Shown: in pieces, positions 19,699 through 29,300 of the stretch | Layout of the letters: each line of letters starts with the position of its first letter | Numbering within the stretch: position 1 is the stretch's first letter | DNA from: Colwellia sp. E2M01 | GTDB taxonomy: Bacteria > Pseudomonadota > Gammaproteobacteria > Enterobacterales > Alteromonadaceae | Assembly: GCF_018860585.1 (NCBI RefSeq) | Contig: NZ_JAHKPR010000075.1 | Coordinates: 22,875 to 86,874, forward strand | DNA length: 64,000 bases | Direction: 5' to 3' | Notes under the pieces: model-generated | Databases searched by the model: none | Told to the model about the DNA's origin: nothing | What the model saw: the letters and a program-made list of their open reading frames with translations, nothing else | Translations under genes and position numbers: made by a program

Positions 19699-19970
19699 AT
19701 TGTTTTTTCTTCCTGCTTAATTATTCACTTTTCGATAAAATTGCTGAAAAAGTGAATCTTACTCTGCAGCTTTGCTATCATGATTAAAGCTCTGTTAAAC
19801 TCTACTTAACCTGACTCGGTTTAAGGTACTTTTAACCTAAATTTATATTCTAGCTCAATATTCAACGTCAATATTTCAGCCAGTATAAATTTATCATTAT
19901 TAATCAATTGTTTGGCTAATCGTTTAAGTATAAATATATTTACTGACAGCTTCTCGGATACATTAGTTAT

Positions 19971-22142
19971 ATGCAAGAAATTGAAAAATTCAATGCGGAT
20001 AGATTTGAATTAGTTATTAATGCCGCAGGGATGGGAGTTTGGGACTGGAACATTAAAACGGAAACTGTATTTTTCAGCGAGCGTATGGCTGAGATTATTG
20101 GTTACTGTTTAGATGAATTACAGCCTATAAGTTTTGCAACTTGGTTTAAATATATTCATCCAGAAGACCTACAAAAAGCGAATGAAAGACTCGCTAGTCA
20201 CTTACAAGGTGATGCCGAATTATACGAAGTTGCGGTAAGAATGAAGCACAAACATGGGGAATATGTTTGGGTATTAATTGCAGGTAAAACAATAGAGTGG
20301 CATGAAGATGGTTCACCTAAACGTATGCTTGGCTTTCATCGAGAAATCACCTTACGAAAAATAGACGAGCAAAAATTAATTACTACTAGCTACTTGTTGG
20401 ATGAGTCGCAACGTATTGCGAAAGTTGGTGGTTGGCAATTAGACGTGTTGTCTGGTGAGTTATTTTGGACAACCGAAACCTACCGTATACATGAAACCAC
20501 AGCTGAAGAGTTTAACCCTACCGTGGATGCAGTTTTTGAGTACTTTATCCCTGAATCAAGAGTACTAATTGAAAAAGCTTTAGATAACGCAATTAATCGA
20601 GGTATTGGCTACGATTTAGAATTAACAACCTACACCACTAAAGGTAAATTAATTGACGTAAGGGCAACTTGTATTGTTACCATGAAGGATAACAAAGCAG
20701 TTAGGTTAACGGGTATATTTCAAGATATTAGCGAAGAAAAGTCTATTCAACGGACCTTAAAAAACTCCAATCGAGCATTAGAACAAGTGAATATTAAACT
20801 TGAGCGAAATGCTAATTATGACGCACTTACCGGCCTACCCAATAGAAACCTTTTAGCTGATCGGATGCAGCAAACTATTGAACATAGTAAGCGTTCTGAA
20901 AATAGTGTTGCTATTGCCTTTATTGATCTTGATCGATTCAAAGAAATTAACGATGCTTATGGCCATAGCTTTGGTGATGAACTCTTGTGCAGTATAGCCA
21001 ATCAATTTACTAAGTTAATGCGCTCATGCGACACTCTAGCACGCTTTGGCGGCGATGAATTTGTGATGATACTAGATGAGCTAGAACATCCTGACGATTG
21101 TATTGTTATTTTAAAACGCATCCTTGATTCTATTAGCAAAACAGTATTATTAAAAAATAAAGCTATTCAAGTCTCAGCTAGTATTGGTGTCACTATTTAT
21201 CCGCAAGATAATAGTAATTCAGATCAGTTATTAAGGCATGCTGATCAGGCTATGTATATTGCTAAAAATACAGGTAAAAATTGTTTTCATATTTTTGATG
21301 TAGCTAAAGATGTGGCGGAAAAAAATCAACATGAAGAATTAGAAAATATTAGATTAGCGTTAAATAACAATGAATTTGATTTGTTTTATCAGCCGAAGAT
21401 TAATATTAAAACCAATAATGTAATAGGCGTTGAAGCACTCATCCGTTGGCGCCATCCAGAGCGAGGTATTTTACCGCCAATAATGTTTTTACCTATTATT
21501 GAACAAGATATTTTGGATATTAAAGTAGGTGAGTGGGTTATTGAAAAAGCGTTAACACAACTGTCGCTTTGGTCTGAAAAAAATATCAATATTCCGATCA
21601 GTGTCAATATCAGCCCATTGCAATTGCAAAGTCTTGATTTTGTTAAGCGTTTAAAAGTTATTCTGAAGAAGTTTCCGCATTTTAGGGCGGGTAGTATTGA
21701 GTTTGAAATATTAGAAACCAGTGCCCTCAAAGAAATAAATCAAGTCACTAAAGTTATACAAGAATGTCATCAATTAGGCATTGTTTTTTCAATTGATGAT
21801 TTTGGGACGGGCTATTCATCGCTGTCTTATTTAAAACGGCTACCTACCGAATATCTCAAAATTGATCAGTCTTTTATTCGAGACATGCTGATGGATGCCG
21901 ACGATAAAGCCATTGTTATTGGTATTATTGGCTTAGCTAAAGCGTTTAGCCGAAAAATTATTGCTGAAGGTGTTGAAACTACCGATCACGGTGAGCAATT
22001 ACTTATATTAGGTTGTCATTTGGCACAAGGTTACGGCATTGCTAGACCAATGCCGGCTGATGATTTTATATTGTGGCTAGAAGCTTGGGAAAAGGAAAAT
22101 GATTGGGAATATTTGTGCGATGTAGGTGTTAAAAAGGAATAG
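19971..22142 (+). CDS. PAS-PAS-GGDEF-EAL cyclic-di-GMP enzyme
   Basis: Cytosolic signalling protein of 723 residues. Two PAS domains (about 8-135 and 145-265; the first with its PAC tail) precede a diguanylate cyclase domain with intact RFGGDEF (about residue 360) and a phosphodiesterase domain with intact EAL (GVEALIRW, about 487) and DDFGTGYSSLSYL. Both catalytic motifs look usable, so net activity cannot be predicted. The PAS domains may sense light, redox or a small molecule. No membrane segment. Monocistronic, with AT-rich flanks. C-di-GMP output would bear on adhesion and motility, but no specific partner is nearby. Confidence 0.93.
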   Translation: MQEIEKFNADRFELVINAAGMGVWDWNIKTETVFFSERMAEIIGYCLDELQPISFATWFKYIHPEDLQKANERLASHLQGDAELYEVAVRMKHKHGEYVWVLIAGKTIEWHEDGSPKRMLGFHREITLRKIDEQKLITTSYLLDESQRIAKVGGWQLDVLSGELFWTTETYRIHETTAEEFNPTVDAVFEYFIPESRVLIEKALDNAINRGIGYDLELTTYTTKGKLIDVRATCIVTMKDNKAVRLTGIFQDISEEKSIQRTLKNSNRALEQVNIKLERNANYDALTGLPNRNLLADRMQQTIEHSKRSENSVAIAFIDLDRFKEINDAYGHSFGDELLCSIANQFTKLMRSCDTLARFGGDEFVMILDELEHPDDCIVILKRILDSISKTVLLKNKAIQVSASIGVTIYPQDNSNSDQLLRHADQAMYIAKNTGKNCFHIFDVAKDVAEKNQHEELENIRLALNNNEFDLFYQPKINIKTNNVIGVEALIRWRHPERGILPPIMFLPIIEQDILDIKVGEWVIEKALTQLSLWSEKNINIPISVNISPLQLQSLDFVKRLKVILKKFPHFRAGSIEFEILETSALKEINQVTKVIQECHQLGIVFSIDDFGTGYSSLSYLKRLPTEYLKIDQSFIRDMLMDADDKAIVIGIIGLAKAFSRKIIAEGVETTDHGEQLLILGCHLAQGYGIARPMPADDFILWLEAWEKENDWEYLCDVGVKKE

Positions 22143-22238
22143 TTTATTAAGTCAGTATTAGTGCCTGTCTTGTCTACTCTTAATATAAAGAAGTCCAAAC
22201 AAATTGCTGTAAAAGTAATCTAGAAAGAGCAACAGGCC

Positions 22239-22736
22239 CTATAATACGGTTTTATTACCAAAATTTTCTCTATCGGTAACAGTCGCACTTTCATTGCATT
22301 CCCCATGTAGTGTAAAAATTGATTTATTGAATGTGCGATCAAGTTCAAAATAGCCTGTACGACAATAATTATTTTCCTCTAACTTTTCTACTAAGCGAAT
22401 TTCTAATTCTTCAGACATTAAGTCGTCTAAGTTTTCTTTTTTAGATGCGCCTTTTGATTTACTTTGTCTGTTAGCAGTTTTCTTTCTGTCACGGCCTTTG
22501 CCTTTTTTACTCTTGCCTTGCTCTTGGCTAGGGCTTCCTTGTTGTTTATCTGCAGTTGAGAGCTTGTTTGGATTAACAAAAACTATAGAGAAGCTAAACA
22601 TTTTTGTATCATTATCAAGAATGCTTGGTCGAAATACTTCAGTTATTTTCATATCGTGTTTGCTACTACAACCAGCAATAACAATACTCAACAGTAGAAC
22701 AATAAAAAGACTTTTGAGTGGAGTAGTTGAATACAT
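22239..22736 (-). CDS. Hypothetical lipoprotein
   Basis: 165 residues with a type II signal peptide ending in the lipobox IAGC (Cys about 22). A very basic, Lys/Gln/Ser-rich central segment (about 65-100) is followed by an acidic helix and a C-terminal region with two Cys. No family was recognised. No good Shine-Dalgarno stands before the ATG. It is convergent with the c-di-GMP enzyme. Confidence 0.65.
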   Translation of the reverse strand: MYSTTPLKSLFIVLLLSIVIAGCSSKHDMKITEVFRPSILDNDTKMFSFSIVFVNPNKLSTADKQQGSPSQEQGKSKKGKGRDRKKTANRQSKSKGASKKENLDDLMSEELEIRLVEKLEENNYCRTGYFELDRTFNKSIFTLHGECNESATVTDRENFGNKTVL

Positions 22737-22847
22737 AATAAATTTATTAATAAATGAGAAAAGAAGTGTTTATCATAACGGTTTATAAATAAAGAAACGT
22801 AAAGTAAAGACAAATTTTTTGCTTTTACGTTTTAGATAGTCATTATT

Positions 22848-22882
22848 CTAGTACCTAGTACCTAGTACCTAGTACCTAGTAC
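22848..22882. repeat. Five perfect copies of a 7-bp tandem repeat
   Basis: CTAGTAC x5, followed by a degenerate sixth copy (CCAGTCA), 13 bp after the bax stop codon. Each unit contains the palindrome GTAC / CTAG. Copy number is likely to vary by slippage; it is outside coding sequence. Confidence 0.9.
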
Positions 22883-22894
22883 CCAGTCATAGCA

Positions 22895-23665
22895 TTACTC
22901 ATCATCGACGCCTTCACCGGTAACATCATACTGATTAAACTTATTGAATTTGATAATTGAAGTTAATTCTTCGCCGTATAAACTGCCCTTTTCAGAATAA
23001 CTATCTAGTTTAGTAACTAAGATAAATGGGTCATCTGTAATCATTCTTGTTTGTCTGAACTCTCCAAAGGCATGGCTGCGCCCAAGGGTGCGATAATAGT
23101 CGTATACTGCAGCTTCAATACTGTTATATTTTTTGATCCAAATAGTTTTATCACCTCGTTTTTTTAAGGCAGCGACTCTAGGCTCATCTTCGTCAAAAGA
23201 CCAAACACCAAAAATATTATTGGCGACCCTGAAAAAGCGTGAAGTCGCCCACGAACTTTCCATGGCAGCTTGTGCAATAGCAATACTTCGAGGGTGTGGC
23301 TTAAGCGCCATGAGTAACGCTTCGTTAGAGGAAGCTTTATATTCTGTTTTTAATGCTTCAATTTCTGTCTTATTTTCACCAGCATCAATATTGTTTTTTA
23401 TTCTTTCATAGCGGCTCATGAGTTGCGTATATACGTGGTCAACGGCAGGAACAATTAATGATTTAAAACGCGCTTTCTTCTCTTGCACGGTCATTTTCGG
23501 TAACTCAGCTTGAACTTCTTTTTTATCTGTTTTCGTAGCTAAGTAAATGGTGCTGGCGATTATTATGATGAGCAATACAATCGTGACAATCACTTTTATT
23601 TTACCTGATAATTTTTTTGTTTCAGATATTTCAGCAATCGTTTCTTTATTTGAGTTTAAGGTCAC
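22895..23665 (-). CDS. bax: Bax-like glucosaminidase-domain protein
   Basis: Membrane-anchored peptidoglycan hydrolase-like protein, 256 residues from a GTG start preceded by GGA. An N-terminal cytosolic stub and membrane helix (about 22-45) lead to a periplasmic glucosaminidase-type domain: SIAIAQAAMESSWATSRF with the presumed catalytic Glu, then NNIFGVWSF and YNSIEAAVYDYYRTLG. This is the E. coli Bax arrangement. It probably trims glycan strands. It is divergent from an AraC regulator with a 129-bp gap. Confidence 0.85.
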   Translation of the reverse strand: MTLNSNKETIAEISETKKLSGKIKVIVTIVLLIIIIASTIYLATKTDKKEVQAELPKMTVQEKKARFKSLIVPAVDHVYTQLMSRYERIKNNIDAGENKTEIEALKTEYKASSNEALLMALKPHPRSIAIAQAAMESSWATSRFFRVANNIFGVWSFDEDEPRVAALKKRGDKTIWIKKYNSIEAAVYDYYRTLGRSHAFGEFRQTRMITDDPFILVTKLDSYSEKGSLYGEELTSIIKFNKFNQYDVTGEGVDDE

Positions 23666-23794
23666 AAAGGTATTTCCAGGAGTTTGTTGAAAGGGTGGTT
23701 CACACTAAGTAGGATAGCCTAATTACCAAACAAAATCATATTCTAGCGGCTAAAAGAATATTAAATAATACCTATGTCTTCGTTGAGTTAAATC

Positions 23795-24625
23795 ATGGAT
23801 AAACTGATTAGTATCATTAAAGCGGCAATTACTGAAGCCGCTACCAGTGATAATTGTTCACTGCCTTTCGCTGTTTACAGTTCAATAAAAGAACAACATT
23901 TATTAAATGTACCCGTTGTTAAACCGCTTCTTATTGCGGTACTTGCCGGTGATAAGCAATTAGGTAAACAAGGAGAAATATCTTGTGGCGCTGGAAACTT
24001 CATTTTTTTATCTGACAATCCGGCAATAGATATGCGTAATATTCCTCAAGCGACTGAATATTTTGCGCTGCTTATCGAATTTGAATACGAAGACTTTATT
24101 GGCTTAAGGCCATACTCGGTCTCTCAAACTGGTGGTAAGCCGTATTGTGTAGGCGAAATATCTACGGTATTAAATAAATGCTTACAGCAATTTGTTGAGT
24201 GGTCAGTTTTCTCGCCTCAAGATATGTGGTCTATTCGCAGAAAAGAGATATTGCAGTTGCTATATTATTTAGGTTATCAAAATATTGTTTCAATGGCTGC
24301 GTCGCATAAAGTAGGGCAAAAAATACATACAATGTTAAGTGCACAGCCCGCAGTAGATGTTCCTCTTGCTCAAATATGTCAACAACTGGCAATGAGCGAG
24401 TCTACTTTGAGAAGAAAATTATTAGCTGAAGGTAGTACGATTCAAGAAATTAAAGACCAAGTTAAATTAGGCTTGGGTTTACACTTAATTCAAACAACCG
24501 AACATTCAATTATTTATATCGCAGAACAATGCGGCTATCAGTCTCAATCTCGTTTTACGGAACGCTTTAAACATAGGTTTGGTTTAACCCCTTCTGCATT
24601 GAGAAAGACTAAGGTGACGGGATAG
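23795..24625 (+). CDS. AraC family transcriptional regulator
   Basis: 276 residues. The N-terminal part (about 10-170) resembles the AraC_N-type ligand domain (PF06719-like); the C-terminal 100 residues hold two helix-turn-helix motifs (LAQICQQLAMSESTLRRKL and YIAEQCGYQSQSRFTERFK) ending in FGLTPSALR. Such regulators usually activate a neighbouring gene; candidates are the divergent bax gene and the PEBP gene downstream, but no operator was identified. Confidence 0.9.
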   Translation: MDKLISIIKAAITEAATSDNCSLPFAVYSSIKEQHLLNVPVVKPLLIAVLAGDKQLGKQGEISCGAGNFIFLSDNPAIDMRNIPQATEYFALLIEFEYEDFIGLRPYSVSQTGGKPYCVGEISTVLNKCLQQFVEWSVFSPQDMWSIRRKEILQLLYYLGYQNIVSMAASHKVGQKIHTMLSAQPAVDVPLAQICQQLAMSESTLRRKLLAEGSTIQEIKDQVKLGLGLHLIQTTEHSIIYIAEQCGYQSQSRFTERFKHRFGLTPSALRKTKVTG

Positions 24626-24678
24626 GGCGAAAAGTTGACTGTATCAACACTATAAATATTAGTAACGAACTTTAAAAT

Positions 24679-24710
24679 AGCAGCTAGAGTTAATAATAAC
24701 TCTAGCTGCT
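24679..24710. terminator. 14-bp perfect hairpin after the AraC gene
   Basis: AGCAGCTAGAGTTA and its exact complement around a 4-nt loop, 54 bp past the stop codon, without a T-run. Probable transcript end. Confidence 0.55.
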
Positions 24711-24799
24711 AATTGTATATAATCAATCATAAACATAACGGTTTATATTGAATGAAAGTAAAAGCAGTAAGTTCACAATAATTAGAGAAGGTACAGAAT

Positions 24800-25357
24800 A
24801 TGTTTAAATCGCTTACTTTAGTCACCTTAATATCGGTATGTTTGTCGGCCACTGTTTTTGCCAATGCATTGACGTTATCAAGCCAAGATATTACTGACGG
24901 TGAGTTAATGTCCAAATCACAAGAATTCACAGGCTTTGGTTGTACTGGTGGAGATTTATCGCCACAACTACAATGGAAAAATATTCCCGAAGGTACCAAA
25001 AGTTTTGCTATTACTGCTTATGATCCCGATGCGCCAACAGGCAGTGGTTGGTGGCATTGGCAAATAATCAACATTCCTCTGAGCGTAACCGATCTTGCTA
25101 CAGGTGCTGGAAATACTAAAACCGATTTAGCACCTACAGGCAGTATGCAAATAAATAATGATTATGGCAGCCGAGGTTTTGGTGGCGCTTGTCCGCCAGT
25201 AGGGCACGGTGTACATCATTATCAATTTACTGTGCATGCATTATCAGTAGATAATATTGAGCTACCTGCAGATGCTTCAGGTGCGTTAGCAGGCTATATG
25301 ATTAACGCTAACACTATTGCAACAAGCACAATTGTTGCGTTGTATGAACGTCATTAG
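24800..25357 (+). CDS. YbhB/YbcL-type PEBP family protein
   Basis: 185 residues with a signal peptide (LTLVTLISVCLSATVFANA), so periplasmic. The mature part is a phosphatidylethanolamine-binding-protein fold with DLSPQLQWKNIP, AYDPDAPTGSGWWHW and CPPVGHGVHHYQFTVHAL, the anion-pocket motifs of the bacterial Raf-kinase-inhibitor-like group. The biochemical role of bacterial members is unclear. AAGG lies before the ATG. It may be a target of the AraC regulator just upstream. Confidence 0.92.
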   Translation: MFKSLTLVTLISVCLSATVFANALTLSSQDITDGELMSKSQEFTGFGCTGGDLSPQLQWKNIPEGTKSFAITAYDPDAPTGSGWWHWQIINIPLSVTDLATGAGNTKTDLAPTGSMQINNDYGSRGFGGACPPVGHGVHHYQFTVHALSVDNIELPADASGALAGYMINANTIATSTIVALYERH

Positions 25358-25421
25358 TCGTGCAACGAAAAAATAGCGGATTAAAAACCGTTTATTTAAA
25401 ATATGTTTATAGTGAGGAAAT

Positions 25422-25919
25422 ATGATGGATAAGAGCGACAACACCTTGAAATTGAGTGCTAATAGAACCCTGTCGCTCTATCAAAAATGTGTAAAGTATC
25501 CGTTTGGAAATAAGTTGTTTTCAATTATGGTAAGTCGTATTGCTCCATACTTCTCAACTATCAATCCTAAAATTACCGAGTTAGCGCCAAATCAATGTAC
25601 CTGTCTTATCAAAAAACAGAAAAAGGTTTTTAATCACATCAAAACTGTGCATGTTATTGCAATTTGTAATGGATTAGAAATGGCCATGGGAGTAATGGCT
25701 GAGGCGTCAATTCCACAAAGTTTACGTTGGATCCCAAAAGGTATGACAGTTGATTATACCGCAAAAGCGGGTAGTGATATTCGTTGTGTTGCAAAGGTTA
25801 ATGCTGAAGATTGGCAACCTGGAGATATGCTAGTTGATATTACCGCATACGATGAAAATGATGTAGTTGTAGTACAAGGGCACATTAAACTTTGGATTTC
25901 TGAAAAACCAAGCGCTTAA
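25422..25919 (+). CDS. DUF4442 hotdog-fold putative thioesterase
   Basis: 165 residues matching DUF4442/YiiD-like hotdog proteins: basic N-terminal part, then AICNGLEMAMGVMAEASIP (hotdog helix) and strands through KGMTVDYTAKAGSDI. It probably hydrolyses an acyl-CoA or acyl-ACP; the substrate is unknown. Two consecutive ATG codons occur; GAGG is better spaced for the second (25425). No membrane segment. Confidence 0.82.
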   Translation: MMDKSDNTLKLSANRTLSLYQKCVKYPFGNKLFSIMVSRIAPYFSTINPKITELAPNQCTCLIKKQKKVFNHIKTVHVIAICNGLEMAMGVMAEASIPQSLRWIPKGMTVDYTAKAGSDIRCVAKVNAEDWQPGDMLVDITAYDENDVVVVQGHIKLWISEKPSA

Positions 25920-25981
25920 TTTATTTAAAGTTGTTAAGGTAAATAGTGTGCATTGAAACTAGGAAAATGAAGGTTTTTGTC

Positions 25982-26011
25982 GCAAAGTTGATTAAACTTA
26001 ATCAACTTTGC
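25982..26011. terminator. Bidirectional hairpin between convergent genes
   Basis: GCAAAGTTGATTAA, two-base loop, then its exact complement: a 14-bp stem between the DUF4442 gene and convergent cusA. Weak T-tract only. Likely separates the two transcripts. Confidence 0.6.
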
Positions 26012-26126
26012 TTATAGGATGGTGGAAAGTAAATCACCTCCATCTTTTTATCTGTAAAGCTAAGTATTAAATAGATAATGTAAAATTATGCCGGATCTGT
26101 AACCGATTTTGCATAAATAAACGGCT

Positions 26127-29100
26127 TTAACTGGATCTTTGATGTGAATGAATAGGAAATCTCGCTGAACGCCATAAATAATATAATGCAGGTAAAATTA
26201 ATAAAGTAAGTAACATAGCACTTGCCATACCGCCGACCATAGGCGCTGCAATTCTACTCATTACCTCTGAGCCTGTTCCTGTGCCGTATAATATAGGTAT
26301 TAAACCGATAATTACTGTACCACCGGTCATCATAATTGGTCGTATTCTTAAACCTGCACCATGTAACACAGCTTGTAATATATCGGCTTTAGTCGTTGGT
26401 TTTTGTTGCTCGTTATGTTTCGCCAATACAGCATAATAAGCTTGATTCAAATAAACCAACATAATTACGCCAATTTCAACGGCGACACCTGCTAGCGCAA
26501 TAAATCCAACACCAACCGCGACTGAAAAATTAAAGCCTTCTAAATACATTAACCAAACACTACCAACCATAGCTAGTGGTAAGGTGCCTAATATCATCAC
26601 CACTTCAATCACATTGCGAAAGCTTAAGTACAGTAAGACGATGATAATTACCAAGGTTAACGGAATAACATAAGTTAATTTCGCTTTAGCGCGTTGCATA
26701 TATTCATACTGACCTGCCCAACTAATTGAATAGCCAGTCGGCAGCACTAGCTTTTCATCGAGTACTGATTTTGCTAGCTCTACATAACTACCAATATTTT
26801 CATTTTCGGTCAAATCGACATAAACCCAACCCGTTAAACGCGCGTTTTCTGATTTTATGCCTGGTGGGCCATCTTCAATAAATACATTAGCAACTTCACC
26901 CAAGGTGATTTGTTGCCCCTTAGGTGTCACAATAGGTAATTTAGCTAATTGCTCAGGTGAGTCACGGTAATCTTGTAGATATCGCAAGTTAACGGGATAA
27001 CGCTCTAACCCCTCAACCGAGTTAGTGATATTCATGCCACCAATAGCACTAGCAACTACTTGTTGAACATCACTAATATTTAAGCCGTAACGTGCAGCTT
27101 TAAGGCGTTGAATATCTACTTTGATATAACGCCCACCAGCAACACGCTCAGAATACACAGATGCAGTACCGGACACATTGACTAAAATATTTTCAAGTTG
27201 TTGACCTATTTCTTGAATAGTGTCGAGTTTAGGGCCAGATATTTTAATGCCTACGGGGGTTTTAATACCTGTAGCTAACATATCAATACGGGTTTTTATT
27301 GGCATTACCCAAGCATTAGTAACACCGGGCAGTTTTACTAAATCATCTAACTCTTTCTTCAAGCTTGCTGTTGTAACGCCTTCGCGCCATTCATTTTTGG
27401 GTTTGAACTGTATAAAGGTTTCTATCATGGTTAACGGCGCGGGATCGGTTGCGGTTTCAGCGCGACCAATTTTGCCAAATACTGTTTTAACCTCTGGAAT
27501 CGTTTTAATGAGTTTGTCAGTTTGCTGTAATAATTGTCTTGCCTGACCAATAGAAATACCGGGATAAGTAGTTGGCATATACATTAAATCGCCTTCATCA
27601 AGAGGCGGAATAAACTCACTACCTATCTTATCTAGTGGGTATAAACCTATGATAAATATAATAACGGCAGCAGTTAACGTCGTTTTAGGAAAACGTAATA
27701 CCGCTTTAAGTATCGGCATGTATAGCGCCGTCAACGCTTTATTTATAGGGTTTTTATGCTCCGCTAGTACTTTACCGCGAATGAAATAGCCCATTAATAC
27801 TGGCACTAAGGTTATGGCTAATGCCGCAGCGGCAGCCATAGCATAAGTTTTAGTGTAAGCCAGCGGTGAAAACATGCGGCCTTCTTGTGCTTCAAGGGTA
27901 AACACCGGCATAAAACTGACGGTAATGATCAATAAACTGAAAAATAAAGCCGGGCCGACTTCACTGGCTGAATCGATAACTATTTGCCAACGTTTTTCAT
28001 TGGTCATCGCTTCATTTTCAGGTAAGCGTTCCATGTGTTTATGCATATTTTCAATCATCACAATAGCACCGTCGACCATGGCACCTATGGCAATGGCGAT
28101 ACCACCAAGCGACATGATATTGGCATTTAATCCTTGATAATGCATAACAATAAAGGCTGTTAAAATGCCCACCGGAATACTGATAATAACCACTAAGGAT
28201 GAGCGAATATGAAATAAGAAGATAACGCAAACCAAAGCAACCACGCCAAATTCTTCTAACAATTTCATCGCTAAATTACTCACTGAGCGCTCAATTAAGG
28301 CTGATCTATCGTAAACAGTGACAATTTCTACGCCATCAGGTAAGCCTTTCTTTAATTGTTCAAGTTTGGCTTTTACGCGGTTAATAACCTGTTGTGCATT
28401 TTCGCCATAACGCATTACGACAATGCCACCAACGGCTTCACCTTCACCATTTAGCTCGGCAATGCCACGACGCATTTGCGGTCCTGTGCCTATTTCGGCA
28501 ACGTCTTTTAGTAATAACGGCGTGCCATTTTCATTCACCCCGAGCGGAATATTTTCGAGATCTTCCACGCCTTCTATATAGCCTGTAGCGCGGATCATAT
28601 ATTCCGCTTCGGCCATTTCAACAACCGAAGCGCCAATTTCTTGATTACCTTGTTTTATGGCAGTTTGGATCAGCGATAATGGAATAGCATAAGCGCGTAA
28701 CTTGTCTGGGTTAACTTGTACTTGGTATTGTTTAACCATGCCGCCCAGCGCACTAACTTCAGAAACACCTTTTACTGTTTGTAGTTCATATTTTAAAAAC
28801 CAATCTTGTAAGCTGCGTAGCTGACTTAAATCATGTTGCTCATTTTCACCTGCATCAGCTTTATTAACTAACGCGTAAAGATAAACCCAGCCAACGCCTG
28901 TTGCATCAGGGCCTAATTGTGGTTTCGCTTCGCTTGGTAAATTGGGAGATACTTGGCTTAAATACTCTAAAACACGAGAACGTGCCCAATAAACATCAGT
29001 ATCTTCTTCGAAAATAACATAAACGTAAGAATCACCAAAAAATGAAAAGCCGCGAACAGTCACAGCTCCGGGTACCGATAACATAGCTGTGGTAAGCGGA

Positions 29101-29300
29101 TAAGTGACTTGATCTTCAACCACTTGCGGCGCTTGCCCTGGGTAACTGGTTTTGATGATAACCTGTACATCAGATAAGTCAGGTAGTGCGTCAATTGGCG
29201 TATTTTTTATCGTATATAAACCAGCACCTACCAAAATCATGGTAGCGAGTATGACGAAAAAGCGATTAGCGACTGACCAACGAATAATGGCAGCAATCAT
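26127..29300 (-). CDS. cusA: CusA-type Cu(I)/Ag(I) RND efflux pump
   Basis: Inner-membrane proton-driven pump of 1057 residues with 12 predicted helices and two large periplasmic loops. The three methionines that bind Cu(I)/Ag(I) in E. coli CusA (M573, M623, M672) have counterparts in LMYMPTT, PLTMIET and RIDMLATG, favouring copper/silver over CzcA-type Zn/Co. Charged relay residues are in the GAMVDGAIVMIENMHKH region. Its ATG shares one base with the stop of cusB (TAATG), so translation is coupled. No outer-membrane CusC/TolC partner is encoded nearby, so a distant TolC-like channel is presumed. Confidence 0.95.
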   Translation of the reverse strand: MIAAIIRWSVANRFFVILATMILVGAGLYTIKNTPIDALPDLSDVQVIIKTSYPGQAPQVVEDQVTYPLTTAMLSVPGAVTVRGFSFFGDSYVYVIFEEDTDVYWARSRVLEYLSQVSPNLPSEAKPQLGPDATGVGWVYLYALVNKADAGENEQHDLSQLRSLQDWFLKYELQTVKGVSEVSALGGMVKQYQVQVNPDKLRAYAIPLSLIQTAIKQGNQEIGASVVEMAEAEYMIRATGYIEGVEDLENIPLGVNENGTPLLLKDVAEIGTGPQMRRGIAELNGEGEAVGGIVVMRYGENAQQVINRVKAKLEQLKKGLPDGVEIVTVYDRSALIERSVSNLAMKLLEEFGVVALVCVIFLFHIRSSLVVIISIPVGILTAFIVMHYQGLNANIMSLGGIAIAIGAMVDGAIVMIENMHKHMERLPENEAMTNEKRWQIVIDSASEVGPALFFSLLIITVSFMPVFTLEAQEGRMFSPLAYTKTYAMAAAAALAITLVPVLMGYFIRGKVLAEHKNPINKALTALYMPILKAVLRFPKTTLTAAVIIFIIGLYPLDKIGSEFIPPLDEGDLMYMPTTYPGISIGQARQLLQQTDKLIKTIPEVKTVFGKIGRAETATDPAPLTMIETFIQFKPKNEWREGVTTASLKKELDDLVKLPGVTNAWVMPIKTRIDMLATGIKTPVGIKISGPKLDTIQEIGQQLENILVNVSGTASVYSERVAGGRYIKVDIQRLKAARYGLNISDVQQVVASAIGGMNITNSVEGLERYPVNLRYLQDYRDSPEQLAKLPIVTPKGQQITLGEVANVFIEDGPPGIKSENARLTGWVYVDLTENENIGSYVELAKSVLDEKLVLPTGYSISWAGQYEYMQRAKAKLTYVIPLTLVIIIVLLYLSFRNVIEVVMILGTLPLAMVGSVWLMYLEGFNFSVAVGVGFIALAGVAVEIGVIMLVYLNQAYYAVLAKHNEQQKPTTKADILQAVLHGAGLRIRPIMMTGGTVIIGLIPILYGTGTGSEVMSRIAAPMVGGMASAMLLTLLILPALYYLWRSARFPIHSHQRSS

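Noticed and set aside
22848..22882. CRISPR-like array
   Set aside because: 7-bp direct tandem units without spacers; no cas genes.
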